Of a stretch of 28,191 nt of DNA, positions 1-7,594 are shown piece after piece (positions within the stretch are counted from its first letter, which is position 1; each line of letters opens with the position of its first letter). The translations under genes and the position numbers were made by a program. A model generated the notes under the pieces. That model searched no databases and had not been told where the DNA came from. It was given only the letters and a program-made list of their open reading frames with translations. The DNA lies in IMG/VR virus record IMGVR_UViG_3300035670_001027, positions 1 through 28,191 of that record; one strand, 5' to 3'. The DNA comes from a virus.

Positions 1-1
1 A

Positions 2-1306
2 GCCGGTAAGACGCTTCTGCAATTCGGCGTAACAGCGGATCAGATCAAGCCGACGCTAGCAAGGCTATCTGCAATATCACTCGGCAATCCAGAGCAATTC
101 CAATCCCTTGCAATGGCATTCGGTCAAGTGCAAGCCAACGGCAAGTTGATGGGGCAAGAAGTCTTGCAGATGGTCAACGCAGGCTTTAATCCGCTGCAGG
201 AAATCAGCCGGACGACCGGCATTGCAATGACTGACCTGCGAAAGCAAATGGAGCAAGGCGGCATTAGTGCCCAGATGGTTGCCGACGCGTTTAAGTCCGC
301 TACCGAAGAGGGCGGACGCTTCGCAGGGATGAACGAGAAGTTAGCCGCTACGCTATCCGGTCAGTTTGCTAAGGCCGGAGGCGATGTTAAGGCGTTGGCA
401 ATCGAGATCGGTACGCAATTAACGCCAGCGGTCACGGCGTTACTCGAAGCATTTCGCACGCAGGCACAAGGGGCGGGAACACAAAAGCTAACGCAAGGGC
501 TAGGCACGTTTGCTCAAGGGTGGGGATTCTTGGTTTCCTATGCTCAGGGCAAGTCGAATGAATACCTGCTTAACCTCAACGAGTTGGCAAGGGCCGAAGA
601 GGATGCGATTGCAGACGCGATGCATGCCGAATGGATGCGGCTCGAAAGCAAAAAGAAAGCCGACGCGGAAGCAGGAAAACTAGCCGAGCAAGCCAAGCAG
701 CGAGCGAAAGAAGAAGCAGCAGCGGAAAAGGCTAAGGCGGCGGAAATCGCCAAGGATGAGTTGAACAAAAAGCAGATCGAGGAATTAAAGTCACTCCGCG
801 ATCAGTACGATCAACTGACGATGAGCGAAGCGGAATACATGGCGGCAAAGCAGAAAGCCGCAGGGTACAGCGAGAACGACATTAAGCGATACCAGACGCT
901 TAATAAACTCATCGAAGAGGCGAAGCAGAAGAAGCAAGCCGAGCAAGATGCGGAGAAAATGAAAGAGGGTATGCGATCCCCTCAAGAGCAGATGCAAGCG
1001 GAACTGCAACGCATCGAAGGCATGGTAGCACTGGGGCCGGATAAGGGCCTAAGCCGTCAACAAGGCGATCAGGCAGCGATGGAAGCGGCAATGCGGTTTG
1101 GCACTCAGAGCGGCCAGGAAATCGCCAAGAATATAGCCCCCACGCTCAAAGCAGGCACCAAAGAAGCGTTTACATTCATGCAACAAGAGAACGCAAAATC
1201 GAAACAGCAAGCAGAGCAAAAGAAACTTGCAGAGGACTTGCTAGCGGAAACCAAGAAGCAGACGTTACTTGCCGAGAATTCACCGCGAATCGCTTTTAGG
1301 AGATAA
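2..1306 (+). CDS. Tail tape-measure protein, C-terminal part (5' end outside window)
   Basis: The frame is open from the first bases, so the gene begins upstream. The visible part is about 434 residues. The first 120 residues match the conserved tape-measure N-terminal domain (TIGR02675 type): a stretch reading LGNPEQFQSLAMAFGQVQ, then GKLMGQEVLQMVNAGFNPLQ and a TG-containing segment. After LTPAVTALLEAF comes a long Lys/Glu/Ala/Gln-rich region that should form coiled coil, as expected for a protein that spans the tail tube and sets its length. It ends 2 bases before the next ATG. An AGGAG ribosome binding site for that next gene lies in its last codons. No membrane segment is obvious in the visible part. 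The family call is secure; the total length is unknown. Confidence 0.9.
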   Translation, partial: AGKTLLQFGVTADQIKPTLARLSAISLGNPEQFQSLAMAFGQVQANGKLMGQEVLQMVNAGFNPLQEISRTTGIAMTDLRKQMEQGGISAQMVADAFKSATEEGGRFAGMNEKLAATLSGQFAKAGGDVKALAIEIGTQLTPAVTALLEAFRTQAQGAGTQKLTQGLGTFAQGWGFLVSYAQGKSNEYLLNLNELARAEEDAIADAMHAEWMRLESKKKADAEAGKLAEQAKQRAKEEAAAEKAKAAEIAKDELNKKQIEELKSLRDQYDQLTMSEAEYMAAKQKAAGYSENDIKRYQTLNKLIEEAKQKKQAEQDAEKMKEGMRSPQEQMQAELQRIEGMVALGPDKGLSRQQGDQAAMEAAMRFGTQSGQEIAKNIAPTLKAGTKEAFTFMQQENAKSKQQAEQKKLAEDLLAETKKQTLLAENSPRIAFRR

Positions 1307-1308
1307 CG

Positions 1309-2202
1309 ATGGCCAATGAGTTAGTCGGCAGCGAGTTACGCAAAGGCAGCGGGTTTGTTCGCAAGGGGCAAGGCTTCTCGCTAGTCTTCGGCGAGGCTTG
1401 GAGTTTTCGCGTCAAGACGGACGATAAGTTTACTTCGCGTCTGTCGGTGCTTACAGATACTCCAGGGCTACCCCGCGTTGGGTTGCTATACGGGCCGCTA
1501 GGCTTGGTATGCGATGACTTGACCGCCGAGCGGGATGAAAAGCATCCGATCTACTGGACAGTAGACGCAAAGTTTCAAACTGGCACCGAAGAGCAAAAGC
1601 AGTCGCAAGAGAATCCGGACAGTCCAGACCCTACGACATGGGTGCCAGTTTTTAAGATCGATTCGTTTGTGACTAAGGAGCGGGTTCTAGTCGCGGATCG
1701 AACTACGCCGACAGCCAAGAAGCCGGTAAACTCCGCAGGTACTCCATTCGATTCGCCGTTGACAGAGACGCGAAGCCTTTGCCAGTTTTCATTCGTGCAA
1801 TTTGAAGACGCCGGGCAAAAACTCAAGACCTTCCTAGATCGAAACGACACGGTGAACCAAGCCTCGTTTGACGCAATCGGGCAGATATTTGATCCAAGAA
1901 CCTTGCTACTCGAAGTGGTCGAAGCGGAATTAGGATCGTACGCAGGATACGCGGCTTGGCGGGTCAAGTATAAAGTCACGTACGACCCCGATAAGCACGA
2001 TGAACTACGGCTAGACGTTGGGCCTTATTACGTCGATGCAGCGGACGGCAACAAACTCAAACGCTATATGGACGATACAAACACCTTCGGCATTATTGGA
2101 GCTCTTGACGGTACGACTGGAGCAAAGGCAGCAACGCCAGCAACGCTTACGTTCAGGTGTAAAAAGGAAATCAATTTTTCATCCTTCATAAGGACTTCCT
2201 AA
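1309..2202 (+). CDS. Hypothetical protein, probable tail component
   Basis: A 297-residue protein I do not recognise. It starts 2 bases after the tape-measure stop, behind AGGAG at 1298-1302. The composition is soluble and beta-rich, with no signal peptide, no membrane segment and only three cysteines. Its position directly after the tape measure is where siphophages keep distal-tail and tail-tip genes, so a virion role is likely, but no motif proves it. The stop TAA shares its last base with the ATG of the next gene, suggesting translational coupling. Confidence 0.75.
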   Translation: MANELVGSELRKGSGFVRKGQGFSLVFGEAWSFRVKTDDKFTSRLSVLTDTPGLPRVGLLYGPLGLVCDDLTAERDEKHPIYWTVDAKFQTGTEEQKQSQENPDSPDPTTWVPVFKIDSFVTKERVLVADRTTPTAKKPVNSAGTPFDSPLTETRSLCQFSFVQFEDAGQKLKTFLDRNDTVNQASFDAIGQIFDPRTLLLEVVEAELGSYAGYAAWRVKYKVTYDPDKHDELRLDVGPYYVDAADGNKLKRYMDDTNTFGIIGALDGTTGAKAATPATLTFRCKKEINFSSFIRTS

Positions 2203-2531
2203 TGCCTGATGAAGTCTTATACGCTTTCAACGATGCCGATTCACTCGAACTGCTTCGAATGATTGGCAGCGGGTCAAGCACTGGCGGCAACAGCAATCCA
2301 ACGCAACAGACGGCGGATTGCTTGATAGCCGTCGCAACGAGTACAATCACAGCGAGGGCTGGGACTACGCTAGGCACTGGCACGGCGAAGGTTAAACGTA
2401 TTAGCGATGCAAACGTAGCCACTGATTTACACGATGTAGACGTTATCAACGTTGGTGCGGCTATAACAAACGGTGCGTGGCTGATGCTGTTCCGTGTTGG
2501 CAATAAGTTCTCGGCAGTGGAGATATGTTAA
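2202..2531 (+). CDS. Hypothetical small protein in tail module
   Basis: A 109-residue protein that overlaps the preceding stop by one base (TAATG). It has an acidic N-terminal part and a Thr/Ala/Val-rich middle that looks like beta strands (SSTGGNSNPTQQ followed by TIAVATS-like and LGTGTAKVKRI segments). It has one cysteine in the middle and ends in a terminal cysteine. I do not recognise a family. Its size and position between the tape-measure-linked gene and the cysteine-rich gene suggest a small virion or assembly protein; this is inference from context. Confidence 0.65.
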   Translation: MPDEVLYAFNDADSLELLRMIGSGSSTGGNSNPTQQTADCLIAVATSTITARAGTTLGTGTAKVKRISDANVATDLHDVDVINVGAAITNGAWLMLFRVGNKFSAVEIC

Positions 2532-3917
2532 ATGGGATGCTTTGGCAAATGCGGATGTGTTGAATGCTGCTTAACCGAAGCGGAAATGGCAGAAATCGCT
2601 TCAAGCGTTCGTGTTCAGCATCCGAGATACGATTCCATTGTCCCTTTTGATTCCGAGGCTTGCTGCAACACGGCCCAGGCTGGCGATACGCTTGGTGAGT
2701 TTTCATACTACTGTGTTACGACAAACACGCTGACGACAGATGAATCAATCTCGATTGCTTCGCTAATGTATAAAACGAAGAAGGTATCAGCGTCTCCACC
2801 GATAACAACCTGCGAAGAGCCTGACTATCCATTGGTCGATTTCGGTGATGTTTGCAGCGACGTTGTCACCTGCGGCAACGTAACGAAGACCTATAATGAA
2901 GTGCGAAAGGTTGCCGGATTTGTTGCGTGGACTTACGGACGCACTAGGGTTAGCGTTATCAAGAGGCTAGTAGTTTGCAACGAAGGAGCCGAGCCCGCTT
3001 GCAAGTTTATTGTAGAGTGTGCCGTTGAGGTTATTTATCAATTAGGTGCACTTGAAAAAATTGCAACGACAAAAAACGCGACTCTTTCCGGTCAAAGTGA
3101 TTGTTGCATCCTAGGGCAGGGATACGATCCAAACAGCGGATTCCCTCCGCTTCTCGTGCCTGCGGGCGAACAATGCTTTTGGAATCAAACGCAATCACCG
3201 CCAAGTTTCGATTGCACTACCGACGCGGAAGATGTTGCATGGGGCGCAACAGCTACAGTGTGGATTCGCAAGATTCGCGTATACGATAACGCCGACGATA
3301 TACCGAGCACAATTACGTTTGGCAATGGAGACACTAACACATGCATCTACGATCCTTGCCAAGCAAGCGAAGGCAGCCTTTGCATTGCAATAGGTGGCGA
3401 TGACATTCCAGCAAATCAAGGCGGTAATATTGTAACCGTGCCCATAACTACAAACTGCGGATACTGCTTTAGCTTTGGTAGAGAGTGCGAAGACTGCCCC
3501 GAAGCAATAGGTAACTATTGCCCTTGCGAGCCGAACTTGCCAAGAATTGATTCAAACAGCGGTATTGCCTTCGGGATGGATTCGTTCTCGTATGTAAACA
3601 ACCCTTGGAAGGTCGACAACTCAGTTTGCCACACGATCAGCATTGACAACATCGGAGCGTTTCGATGGTTTACTGACTGCCCCGACTGCATCGACCATCC
3701 GCTAGGGTATCCTGGAACTGGTGTACCAGAGGAAGAGCGAAACGACTGTAATTGGTGGGATTGTTATCGATGCGTCGACGGATGGGATCCGGTTATAGAT
3801 GTTCACCAACAGAAGCAAAGCAACGTGACCGCGTACACTTTCTACAGTACGTCGGTGCCCTATGAAGAACTTTATTGCATACCGTTTCCGACTGTAACAA
3901 TTACACTCAATCCGTAA
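2532..3917 (+). CDS. Cysteine-rich virion-type protein (34 Cys in 461 residues)
   Basis: This 461-residue protein contains 34 cysteines, about 7 percent, far above every neighbour. They occur as CC pairs (residues 12-13, 43-44 and about 190), CxC (CGC, CPC) and CxxC (CEDC, CPDC) motifs, densest at the extreme N-terminus (MGCFGKCGCVECC) and in the last 150 residues. No signal peptide is visible. Aromatic, Asp and Gly-rich segments near the C-terminus (NDCNWWDCYRC) look like a disulfide- or metal-stabilised surface domain. It lies in the tail module between small structural-type genes, so a tail-tip or receptor-binding role is possible. I do not recognise a named family. The next gene has an ERV/ALR-like sulfhydryl-oxidase motif, which may be related to its cysteines. 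Confidence 0.8.
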   Translation: MGCFGKCGCVECCLTEAEMAEIASSVRVQHPRYDSIVPFDSEACCNTAQAGDTLGEFSYYCVTTNTLTTDESISIASLMYKTKKVSASPPITTCEEPDYPLVDFGDVCSDVVTCGNVTKTYNEVRKVAGFVAWTYGRTRVSVIKRLVVCNEGAEPACKFIVECAVEVIYQLGALEKIATTKNATLSGQSDCCILGQGYDPNSGFPPLLVPAGEQCFWNQTQSPPSFDCTTDAEDVAWGATATVWIRKIRVYDNADDIPSTITFGNGDTNTCIYDPCQASEGSLCIAIGGDDIPANQGGNIVTVPITTNCGYCFSFGRECEDCPEAIGNYCPCEPNLPRIDSNSGIAFGMDSFSYVNNPWKVDNSVCHTISIDNIGAFRWFTDCPDCIDHPLGYPGTGVPEEERNDCNWWDCYRCVDGWDPVIDVHQQKQSNVTAYTFYSTSVPYEELYCIPFPTVTITLNP

Positions 3918-3921
3918 TCAA

Positions 3922-4341
3922 ATGATCGTTGCATTTAAACCTTTGGAATCTCTAGGAAAACAGCCACAAGACCAGCGAGCGGAAACCGTTGTGCCTAAAT
4001 TCCAACAAGTCGACTACAACGCACGTATTGAGGAACGCAAGGCTAAGCAAGGCCGCTTCGCATGGTCTAAGAAGCACGGCTACCTAGGATGCGATCCGCA
4101 ATGGCACGAACTTTGGGTGTTACTCATCCCAGCCTTTGGTTGCAGTTGTAAGCAAGACTTCGCCGACTATTGCAAAGACAACCCGCCTGACTTCTCATCG
4201 CCAAACGCCTATTGGCTTTGGGGCTACAATCTACACAACTGGGTAAACCGCAAACTCGGCAAGACCGAGTTGACCGTTGAAGAGGCATTAGCAATTTGGA
4301 GGCGGGAAGATGGCACGAAGCAAGGCGAGGGAATGGGCTGA
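3922..4341 (+). CDS. ERV/ALR-like protein with degenerate redox centre
   Basis: A 139-residue protein. Residues 73-114 read like the second half of an ERV/ALR sulfhydryl oxidase: a cysteine motif at 74-76 (CSC), a helix KQDFADYCKDNPP, a tryptophan pair near 98-100, then HNWVNRKLGK at 105-114. HNxVNxKLGK is the FAD-contacting signature of ALR/Erv1. The usual catalytic CxxC is here CxC, and the structural Cys of the WLC motif is replaced (WGY). Only about 11 residues separate WHELW from CSC, against roughly 30 in true ALR proteins. I infer a related or mimicking fold, with oxidase activity doubtful. It overlaps the next gene by 32 bases and follows the cysteine-rich gene. The gene is convincing; the function is not settled. 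Confidence 0.7.
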   Translation: MIVAFKPLESLGKQPQDQRAETVVPKFQQVDYNARIEERKAKQGRFAWSKKHGYLGCDPQWHELWVLLIPAFGCSCKQDFADYCKDNPPDFSSPNAYWLWGYNLHNWVNRKLGKTELTVEEALAIWRREDGTKQGEGMG

Positions 4342-5305
4342 GTCGTTATGCAGCAAGTTTCCAGAGACGGCAAATCTAACGTTAGCGAAGCGACTAGCGA
4401 AGGAGCATCCCGAAGCATTTAGCGTTGAGTCGGCTAGGTCACTAATCAGACTCATCCGAGGTGCCAGCGGAAAGCGTGCGGAGTCTTGGGCAACGCAACC
4501 TAAATCCAAAGGCGCAGCCGGACAGTTACCGCCAATGCCTCCATCGTTGGCAGAGCCTTGGAAGACGTTCGACATCAAAGGCAAGACGCGATGCGGGATC
4601 ATTTCCGACTTGCATCTGCCCTATCACAGCGACGTAGCAATTGAAACCGCATTGAGCTGGCTTGCAAAGAAGAAGATTGACACGCTACTAATTAACGGGG
4701 ACGCGGCGGACTTCTACGCGGCTAGCAAGTGGGACAAGAACCCAGAACGAGTTGGCATGAAGCGTGAACTGGAAATGGTTGATCAATCACTAACGCACAT
4801 CCGCAAACGCTTTCCGAAAAATCGCATCATCTACAAAGCGGGCAATCACGAAGAACGCTGGAACAAGTTTGTTTGGGCCAAGGCCCCTGAGATATGGGAT
4901 CTAAATCCGCTTCAGCTCCCTGAACTCTTGCAACTCAACAAGCATGGCATTGAGTGGGTCGAGGATCAGCGGCCAATCATGCTAGGCAAGTTGCCGATAC
5001 TTCACGGGCACGAATTGCCCAAGGGAATCTCATCGCCGGTGAACGCTGCTAGAGGTGCATGGATGCGAACGAAGCATACGGTACTTGTCGGGCACTCGCA
5101 TCAAACTAGTGGCCATTGTGAACCTAATATGTGGCACGATGAATGCTTTGTCTGGAGCACCGGCTGCCTGTGTGACCTTAATGCAGAGTACGCACGGATT
5201 AACCGATGGAATCACGGTTTCGCCTATGTTGAAACAACGGCTAGCGGTGACTTCGACGTAACGAACTTACGCATTGCCGAGGGCGGAATCGTTCGAGGTG
5301 GCTAA
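4310..5305 (+). CDS. Calcineurin-like metallophosphoesterase
   Basis: A 331-residue protein with every metal-binding motif of the metallophosphoesterase superfamily, in order: DLH at residues 100-102, GDAAD at 130-134, GNHEE at 179-182, HGH at 232-234 and GHSH at 261-264. Such enzymes use two metal ions to cleave phosphate esters, nucleic acids or small phosphodiesters; the substrate here cannot be told. The first 90 residues are an extra region with helical character, possibly a helix-turn-helix (LAKRLAKEHP...SVESARSLIRLI). The start ATG lies 32 bases inside the preceding gene, behind a GGAGGCGGGAAG purine stretch. The next gene follows without a gap. It could act in DNA degradation or host takeover despite lying next to tail genes. 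Confidence 0.9.
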   Translation: MARSKAREWAESLCSKFPETANLTLAKRLAKEHPEAFSVESARSLIRLIRGASGKRAESWATQPKSKGAAGQLPPMPPSLAEPWKTFDIKGKTRCGIISDLHLPYHSDVAIETALSWLAKKKIDTLLINGDAADFYAASKWDKNPERVGMKRELEMVDQSLTHIRKRFPKNRIIYKAGNHEERWNKFVWAKAPEIWDLNPLQLPELLQLNKHGIEWVEDQRPIMLGKLPILHGHELPKGISSPVNAARGAWMRTKHTVLVGHSHQTSGHCEPNMWHDECFVWSTGCLCDLNAEYARINRWNHGFAYVETTASGDFDVTNLRIAEGGIVRGG

Positions 5306-5614
5306 ATGCCAAAAGACCTATTTTGCGAACTACGTGACGCACTCAAAGCAGAGCATCCTACGCTCTCTATCTCGGTGCGTAGGTGCCGAGTCTCAAGCAA
5401 GGTTTGCGGCTATTGCAAACGAATGCCGGATCACTTCCTAATCCGCATTTCTTCGGCGCTGACGGAGCAAGAGCAACTAGATACGCTAATCCACGAAATA
5501 GCCCATGCCGCCAGTTGGATCGAGTGGGAAAACACGCAGCAACATGGGCCGCTTTGGGGCTTGGAGTACTCGAAAGCCTATCGAGTTTACGAAAAAATAG
5601 TTTCTGCGGAATAA
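5306..5614 (+). CDS. SprT-like zinc metallopeptidase
   Basis: A 102-residue protein with the zinc motif HEIAHA at residues 63-68, where His63, Glu64 and His67 match HExxH. It is followed by HGPLWG at residue 80, the usual position of the third zinc ligand in SprT-like proteins. Two extra cysteines (CGYC at 34-37) precede the catalytic helix, which differs from the usual C-terminal zinc ribbon of longer SprT proteins. SprT/Spartan relatives cleave DNA-bound or other tightly held proteins; the phage substrate is unknown. It starts immediately after the phosphoesterase stop and ends the first operon, before a 150-base gap with promoter signals. Confidence 0.85.
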   Translation: MPKDLFCELRDALKAEHPTLSISVRRCRVSSKVCGYCKRMPDHFLIRISSALTEQEQLDTLIHEIAHAASWIEWENTQQHGPLWGLEYSKAYRVYEKIVSAE

Positions 5615-5647
5615 ATTTTTCTCAATGTTTTCATTGGTCGAACGCAC

Positions 5648-5715
5648 TTTTTGACCGAAAACTACTAATTTTTGAAATTAGTAGTCTTGCAATGCTAAGC
5701 GGTTGCCGATAATAT
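5648..5715 (+). promoter_or_regulatory. Sigma70-type promoter P1 with a perfect 11-bp palindrome upstream
   Basis: TTGCAA (5687-5692), a 17-base spacer and TAATAT (5710-5715) form a good vegetative promoter. A perfect inverted repeat, ACTACTAATTT (5661-5671) and AAATTAGTAGT (5675-5685) with a TTG loop, abuts the -35 box. It may be an operator or an activator site. Further upstream is an imperfect palindrome, TTTTGACCGAAAA (about 5649-5660). A short CAATG-TTTT-CATTG hairpin (5623-5636) follows the previous gene. The 19 bases at 5675-5693 recur exactly at the second promoter. Confidence 0.75.
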
Positions 5716-5767
5716 TCTTGCATCAGAAGCAAGTGCTTCTAAAGTTTTCTTCACGAGGGTTAGGCAG

Positions 5768-5977
5768 ATGAACGCAACAGCACTCTACGGTTGGCAAATC
5801 CAGTACGCAGGCGACGACAGGCCGACAGTCAAGGTTTATGGAGACTTTGCAAAAGCTGAGCGAGTAGCCAAGCAGAGGAACAAGTACCAAGAGTCGTTTG
5901 AGATCACACCGGCTCCGAAGCCAGACCGAACGATTGAGATGGAGCAAGCAATAGCGGAGGTCAAGAAGTATGGCTAA
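5768..5977 (+). CDS. Hypothetical small early protein
   Basis: A 69-residue protein, the first gene behind promoter P1. The leader has GAGGGTTAGGCAG just before the ATG, closely resembling the leader of the gene behind the second promoter. The protein is alpha/beta in character with two Tyr/Trp-rich strands (YGWQIQY) and a charged helical tail; it contains no cysteine. I do not recognise a family. As the first product of a strong early promoter it is a candidate host-takeover or anti-defence protein, by position only. Confidence 0.7.
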   Translation: MNATALYGWQIQYAGDDRPTVKVYGDFAKAERVAKQRNKYQESFEITPAPKPDRTIEMEQAIAEVKKYG

Positions 5978-6392
5978 GAAGCAAAGCAATGGCCGTGGGT
6001 CGGAAGACCTGCGGCCAGTGGCGAGGAAGAGACGCACGTTCGAGGAAAAGAAAAAATGGATTCTAGAGCGACTTGATTGCAAGTGGGATCTGGAGTTACG
6101 GACTACCGTCAGGGGTCATCACGCACCGATAATCTGCTCTAGCGACGAAGAGGATGAAGAAGCTTGGCATGCTGAATTTGGCGGTTTCAGAAAGTATTAC
6201 ATGATGGGCAATCAAGTTTCCCCTGATTTCGCAAGAACGCTACGGTTAATGTGGGAGCAAAAAATACTGCTCAGGCGTACGCTCGGAAATCAGGGAGCTA
6301 GAGAGGGAGGCTACGCACAAAAGACTTATTGCGTTGTGTACTCGTCAAAAAAACATCACTACGAAGCGAAACTACTTCGCGGCGAGAAATAA
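5970..6392 (+). CDS. Hypothetical basic protein
   Basis: A 140-residue protein whose ATG lies 8 bases inside the preceding gene. The N-terminal 50 residues are highly basic (MAKKQSNGRG, VARKRRTFEEKKK), which suggests nucleic-acid binding. The middle has an acidic patch SSDEEDEE near residue 57 and the end is again basic. There are three cysteines without a paired zinc motif. I do not recognise a family. It shares the P1 transcript with the 69-residue gene and is followed by a hairpin and the second promoter. Confidence 0.7.
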   Translation: MAKKQSNGRGSEDLRPVARKRRTFEEKKKWILERLDCKWDLELRTTVRGHHAPIICSSDEEDEEAWHAEFGGFRKYYMMGNQVSPDFARTLRLMWEQKILLRRTLGNQGAREGGYAQKTYCVVYSSKKHHYEAKLLRGEK

Positions 6393-6397
6393 TCTTT

Positions 6398-6427
6398 CAG
6401 CGTTTTCCCTAGCGAAACGCTGGTTTT
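6398..6427 (+). terminator. Possible weak terminator hairpin
   Basis: CAGCGTTT (6398-6405) and AAACGCTG (6415-6422) form a perfect 8-bp stem with a 9-base loop directly after the stop codon at 6392. It is followed by a short GTTTT tract. The tail is too short for a strong intrinsic terminator, but the position between a gene end and promoter P2 fits. Confidence 0.4.
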
Positions 6428-6441
6428 CGATCAAAAGTTGG

Positions 6442-6490
6442 AATTTTATAAATTAGTAGTCTTGCAATCAATGCAAGCGGTCGATAATCT
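6442..6490 (+). promoter_or_regulatory. Sigma70-type promoter P2, paralogous to P1
   Basis: TTGCAA (6462-6467), 17-base spacer, TAATCT (6485-6490). The 19 bases at 6450-6468 (AAATTAGTAGTCTTGCAAT) are identical to 5675-5693 at P1, and the spacers share AAGCGGT and CGATAAT. The left arm of the P1 palindrome has decayed here; only AATTT-TAT-AAATT (6442-6454) still pairs. A near-palindrome TTTTCGATCAAAA lies at about 6424-6436. Confidence 0.7.
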
Positions 6491-6543
6491 TAGTACATCG
6501 CTAGCACGTCGCTAGCAAGTTTCTCAAGTAAAGGGTTAAGCAA

Positions 6544-6714
6544 ATGGCAGCGATTTACGCAAGTTTATTCAACGGTGATTCCAAGCCTCTGAGCAAAGAG
6601 CAGCAAAAGGAATACGATAAGTTCACAAGGCAAGCTCAAAAGCTTGTAGACGCAATGACAGATGAGCAAAAGCTCGAAGAGTTTGCGAAACTGATGAGCG
6701 ATACAACCAACTGA
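6544..6714 (+). CDS. Hypothetical 56-residue protein behind promoter P2
   Basis: A short ORF starting at ATG 6544 behind AAAGGGTTAAG, the same leader type as the first gene behind P1. The product starts MAAIYASLFNGDSKPLSKEQ and is mostly amphipathic helix, rich in Lys, Glu and Gln, with no cysteine or tryptophan. I do not recognise a family. Promoter, ribosome site and the lack of any other ORF in this stretch support it as a gene. A hairpin follows about 20 bases after the stop. Confidence 0.6.
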   Translation: MAAIYASLFNGDSKPLSKEQQKEYDKFTRQAQKLVDAMTDEQKLEEFAKLMSDTTN

Positions 6715-6732
6715 CGAGCCGGGAACGGCGAA

Positions 6733-6760
6733 ACCGCGAAAGCGGTCTTGGTTTTAGTCT
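6733..6760 (+). terminator. Hairpin with GNRA loop, possible weak terminator
   Basis: ACCGC (6733-6737) and GCGGT (6742-6746) pair around a GAAA tetraloop, followed by CTTGGTTTTAGTCTTT. The same CCGC-GAAA-GCGG hairpin occurs at 11659-11670 after another gene. The T tract is interrupted, so it may instead be an RNA-stabilising hairpin. Confidence 0.4.
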
Positions 6761-6784
6761 TTAGTTTTCTTGGGAGGTAATGCG

Positions 6785-6958
6785 ATGAAATTTGAGCTAG
6801 TGTTTTTCGGCGGTGTTTCGGTCAAGTACAAACGCAATCACGCAACGCTCGAGGCAGCGCAGGCCGAAGCGAAGCGAGTGCAACGCAAGATTAACGCAGC
6901 GGCACATCCTGCGATTGTTCGCGGGCCTGGACTCGGTGCAGATGGAGTGCAAGCCTAA
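6785..6958 (+). CDS. Hypothetical small basic protein
   Basis: ATG 6785 is chosen because GGGAGG lies at 6772-6777, at proper distance; the frame is open slightly upstream only through a TTG. The 57-residue product (MKFELVFFGGVSVKYKRNHA...) has a short beta strand and then a basic Ala-rich helix. I do not recognise a family. Its stop overlaps the next ATG by one base. Confidence 0.6.
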   Translation: MKFELVFFGGVSVKYKRNHATLEAAQAEAKRVQRKINAAAHPAIVRGPGLGADGVQA

Positions 6959-7179
6959 TGAGCATCCACGACCACTACAACGCACAAATTAACACAGCAT
7001 CGATGCTACTTGATGCAATTGCTCAGCAACTAGACCTGATGCCGGACACGTCGAAAGGCGATCACGTTGGGCATGCACACCTAGGCAAAATGATTGAGTT
7101 GAGTTTGACGCTTTCACGGGCGTCGCATGAGTTGCACAAGTTTCTAGATTTTATCAGGAGAGGCGATAAGAATGAGTAA
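6958..7179 (+). CDS. Hypothetical small helical protein
   Basis: A 73-residue, largely helical protein (MSIHDHYNAQINTASMLLDA...) with several histidines and no cysteine. It overlaps the previous gene by one base (TAATG) and the next by 8 bases. No family recognised. It belongs to the chain of small early genes transcribed from P2. Confidence 0.6.
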   Translation: MSIHDHYNAQINTASMLLDAIAQQLDLMPDTSKGDHVGHAHLGKMIELSLTLSRASHELHKFLDFIRRGDKNE

Positions 7180-7594
7180 CCAAGGTTTTCAAGGTATTCC
7201 CGGCGTACCGGATGGCTGGGAGTTGGTGCGATTTGACTACGCTGTCGAGGGCGAAAGATACTTGACTGGGTCGGGTGAGATCGTCGTCCACTTGTCGACC
7301 AAGCCGACGCAAGCAATGCGGTTAATCATCCGCAAGATCGAAGTGCCGAAGCAGTACCGACCGTTCGCAAGTGGCCTGGAATACATCCAAAAGCGGCTAG
7401 ACGGAATTGCCGTGGATTGGAAAAAAGGCGATATCGGTGGTTTTTACGCTATCGTTTCTGCGAACAATCTCTTCGTGTGGGTTGCGTTTGGTAAGGACAT
7501 TCAGGTGTTTGATTGGAAACAGGCTTTTGAGCGGCTTGTATTCCGCCATGTCGACGGCACGACATCGCCTTTCGGCGTGGAGGTGACAGAGTGA
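7172..7594 (+). CDS. Hypothetical protein with GWELV motif
   Basis: A 140-residue protein whose ATG lies 8 bases inside the preceding gene, behind AGGAGAGG. Near the N-terminus it has VPDGWELVRFDYAVEGERYL, a short domain type that I associate with phage and environmental-bacterial hypothetical proteins. A similar GYRLL/GWRVL block is found twice in the gene at 14090. The rest is beta-rich, with no cysteines. Function unknown. Confidence 0.65.
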   Translation: MSNQGFQGIPGVPDGWELVRFDYAVEGERYLTGSGEIVVHLSTKPTQAMRLIIRKIEVPKQYRPFASGLEYIQKRLDGIAVDWKKGDIGGFYAIVSANNLFVWVAFGKDIQVFDWKQAFERLVFRHVDGTTSPFGVEVTE

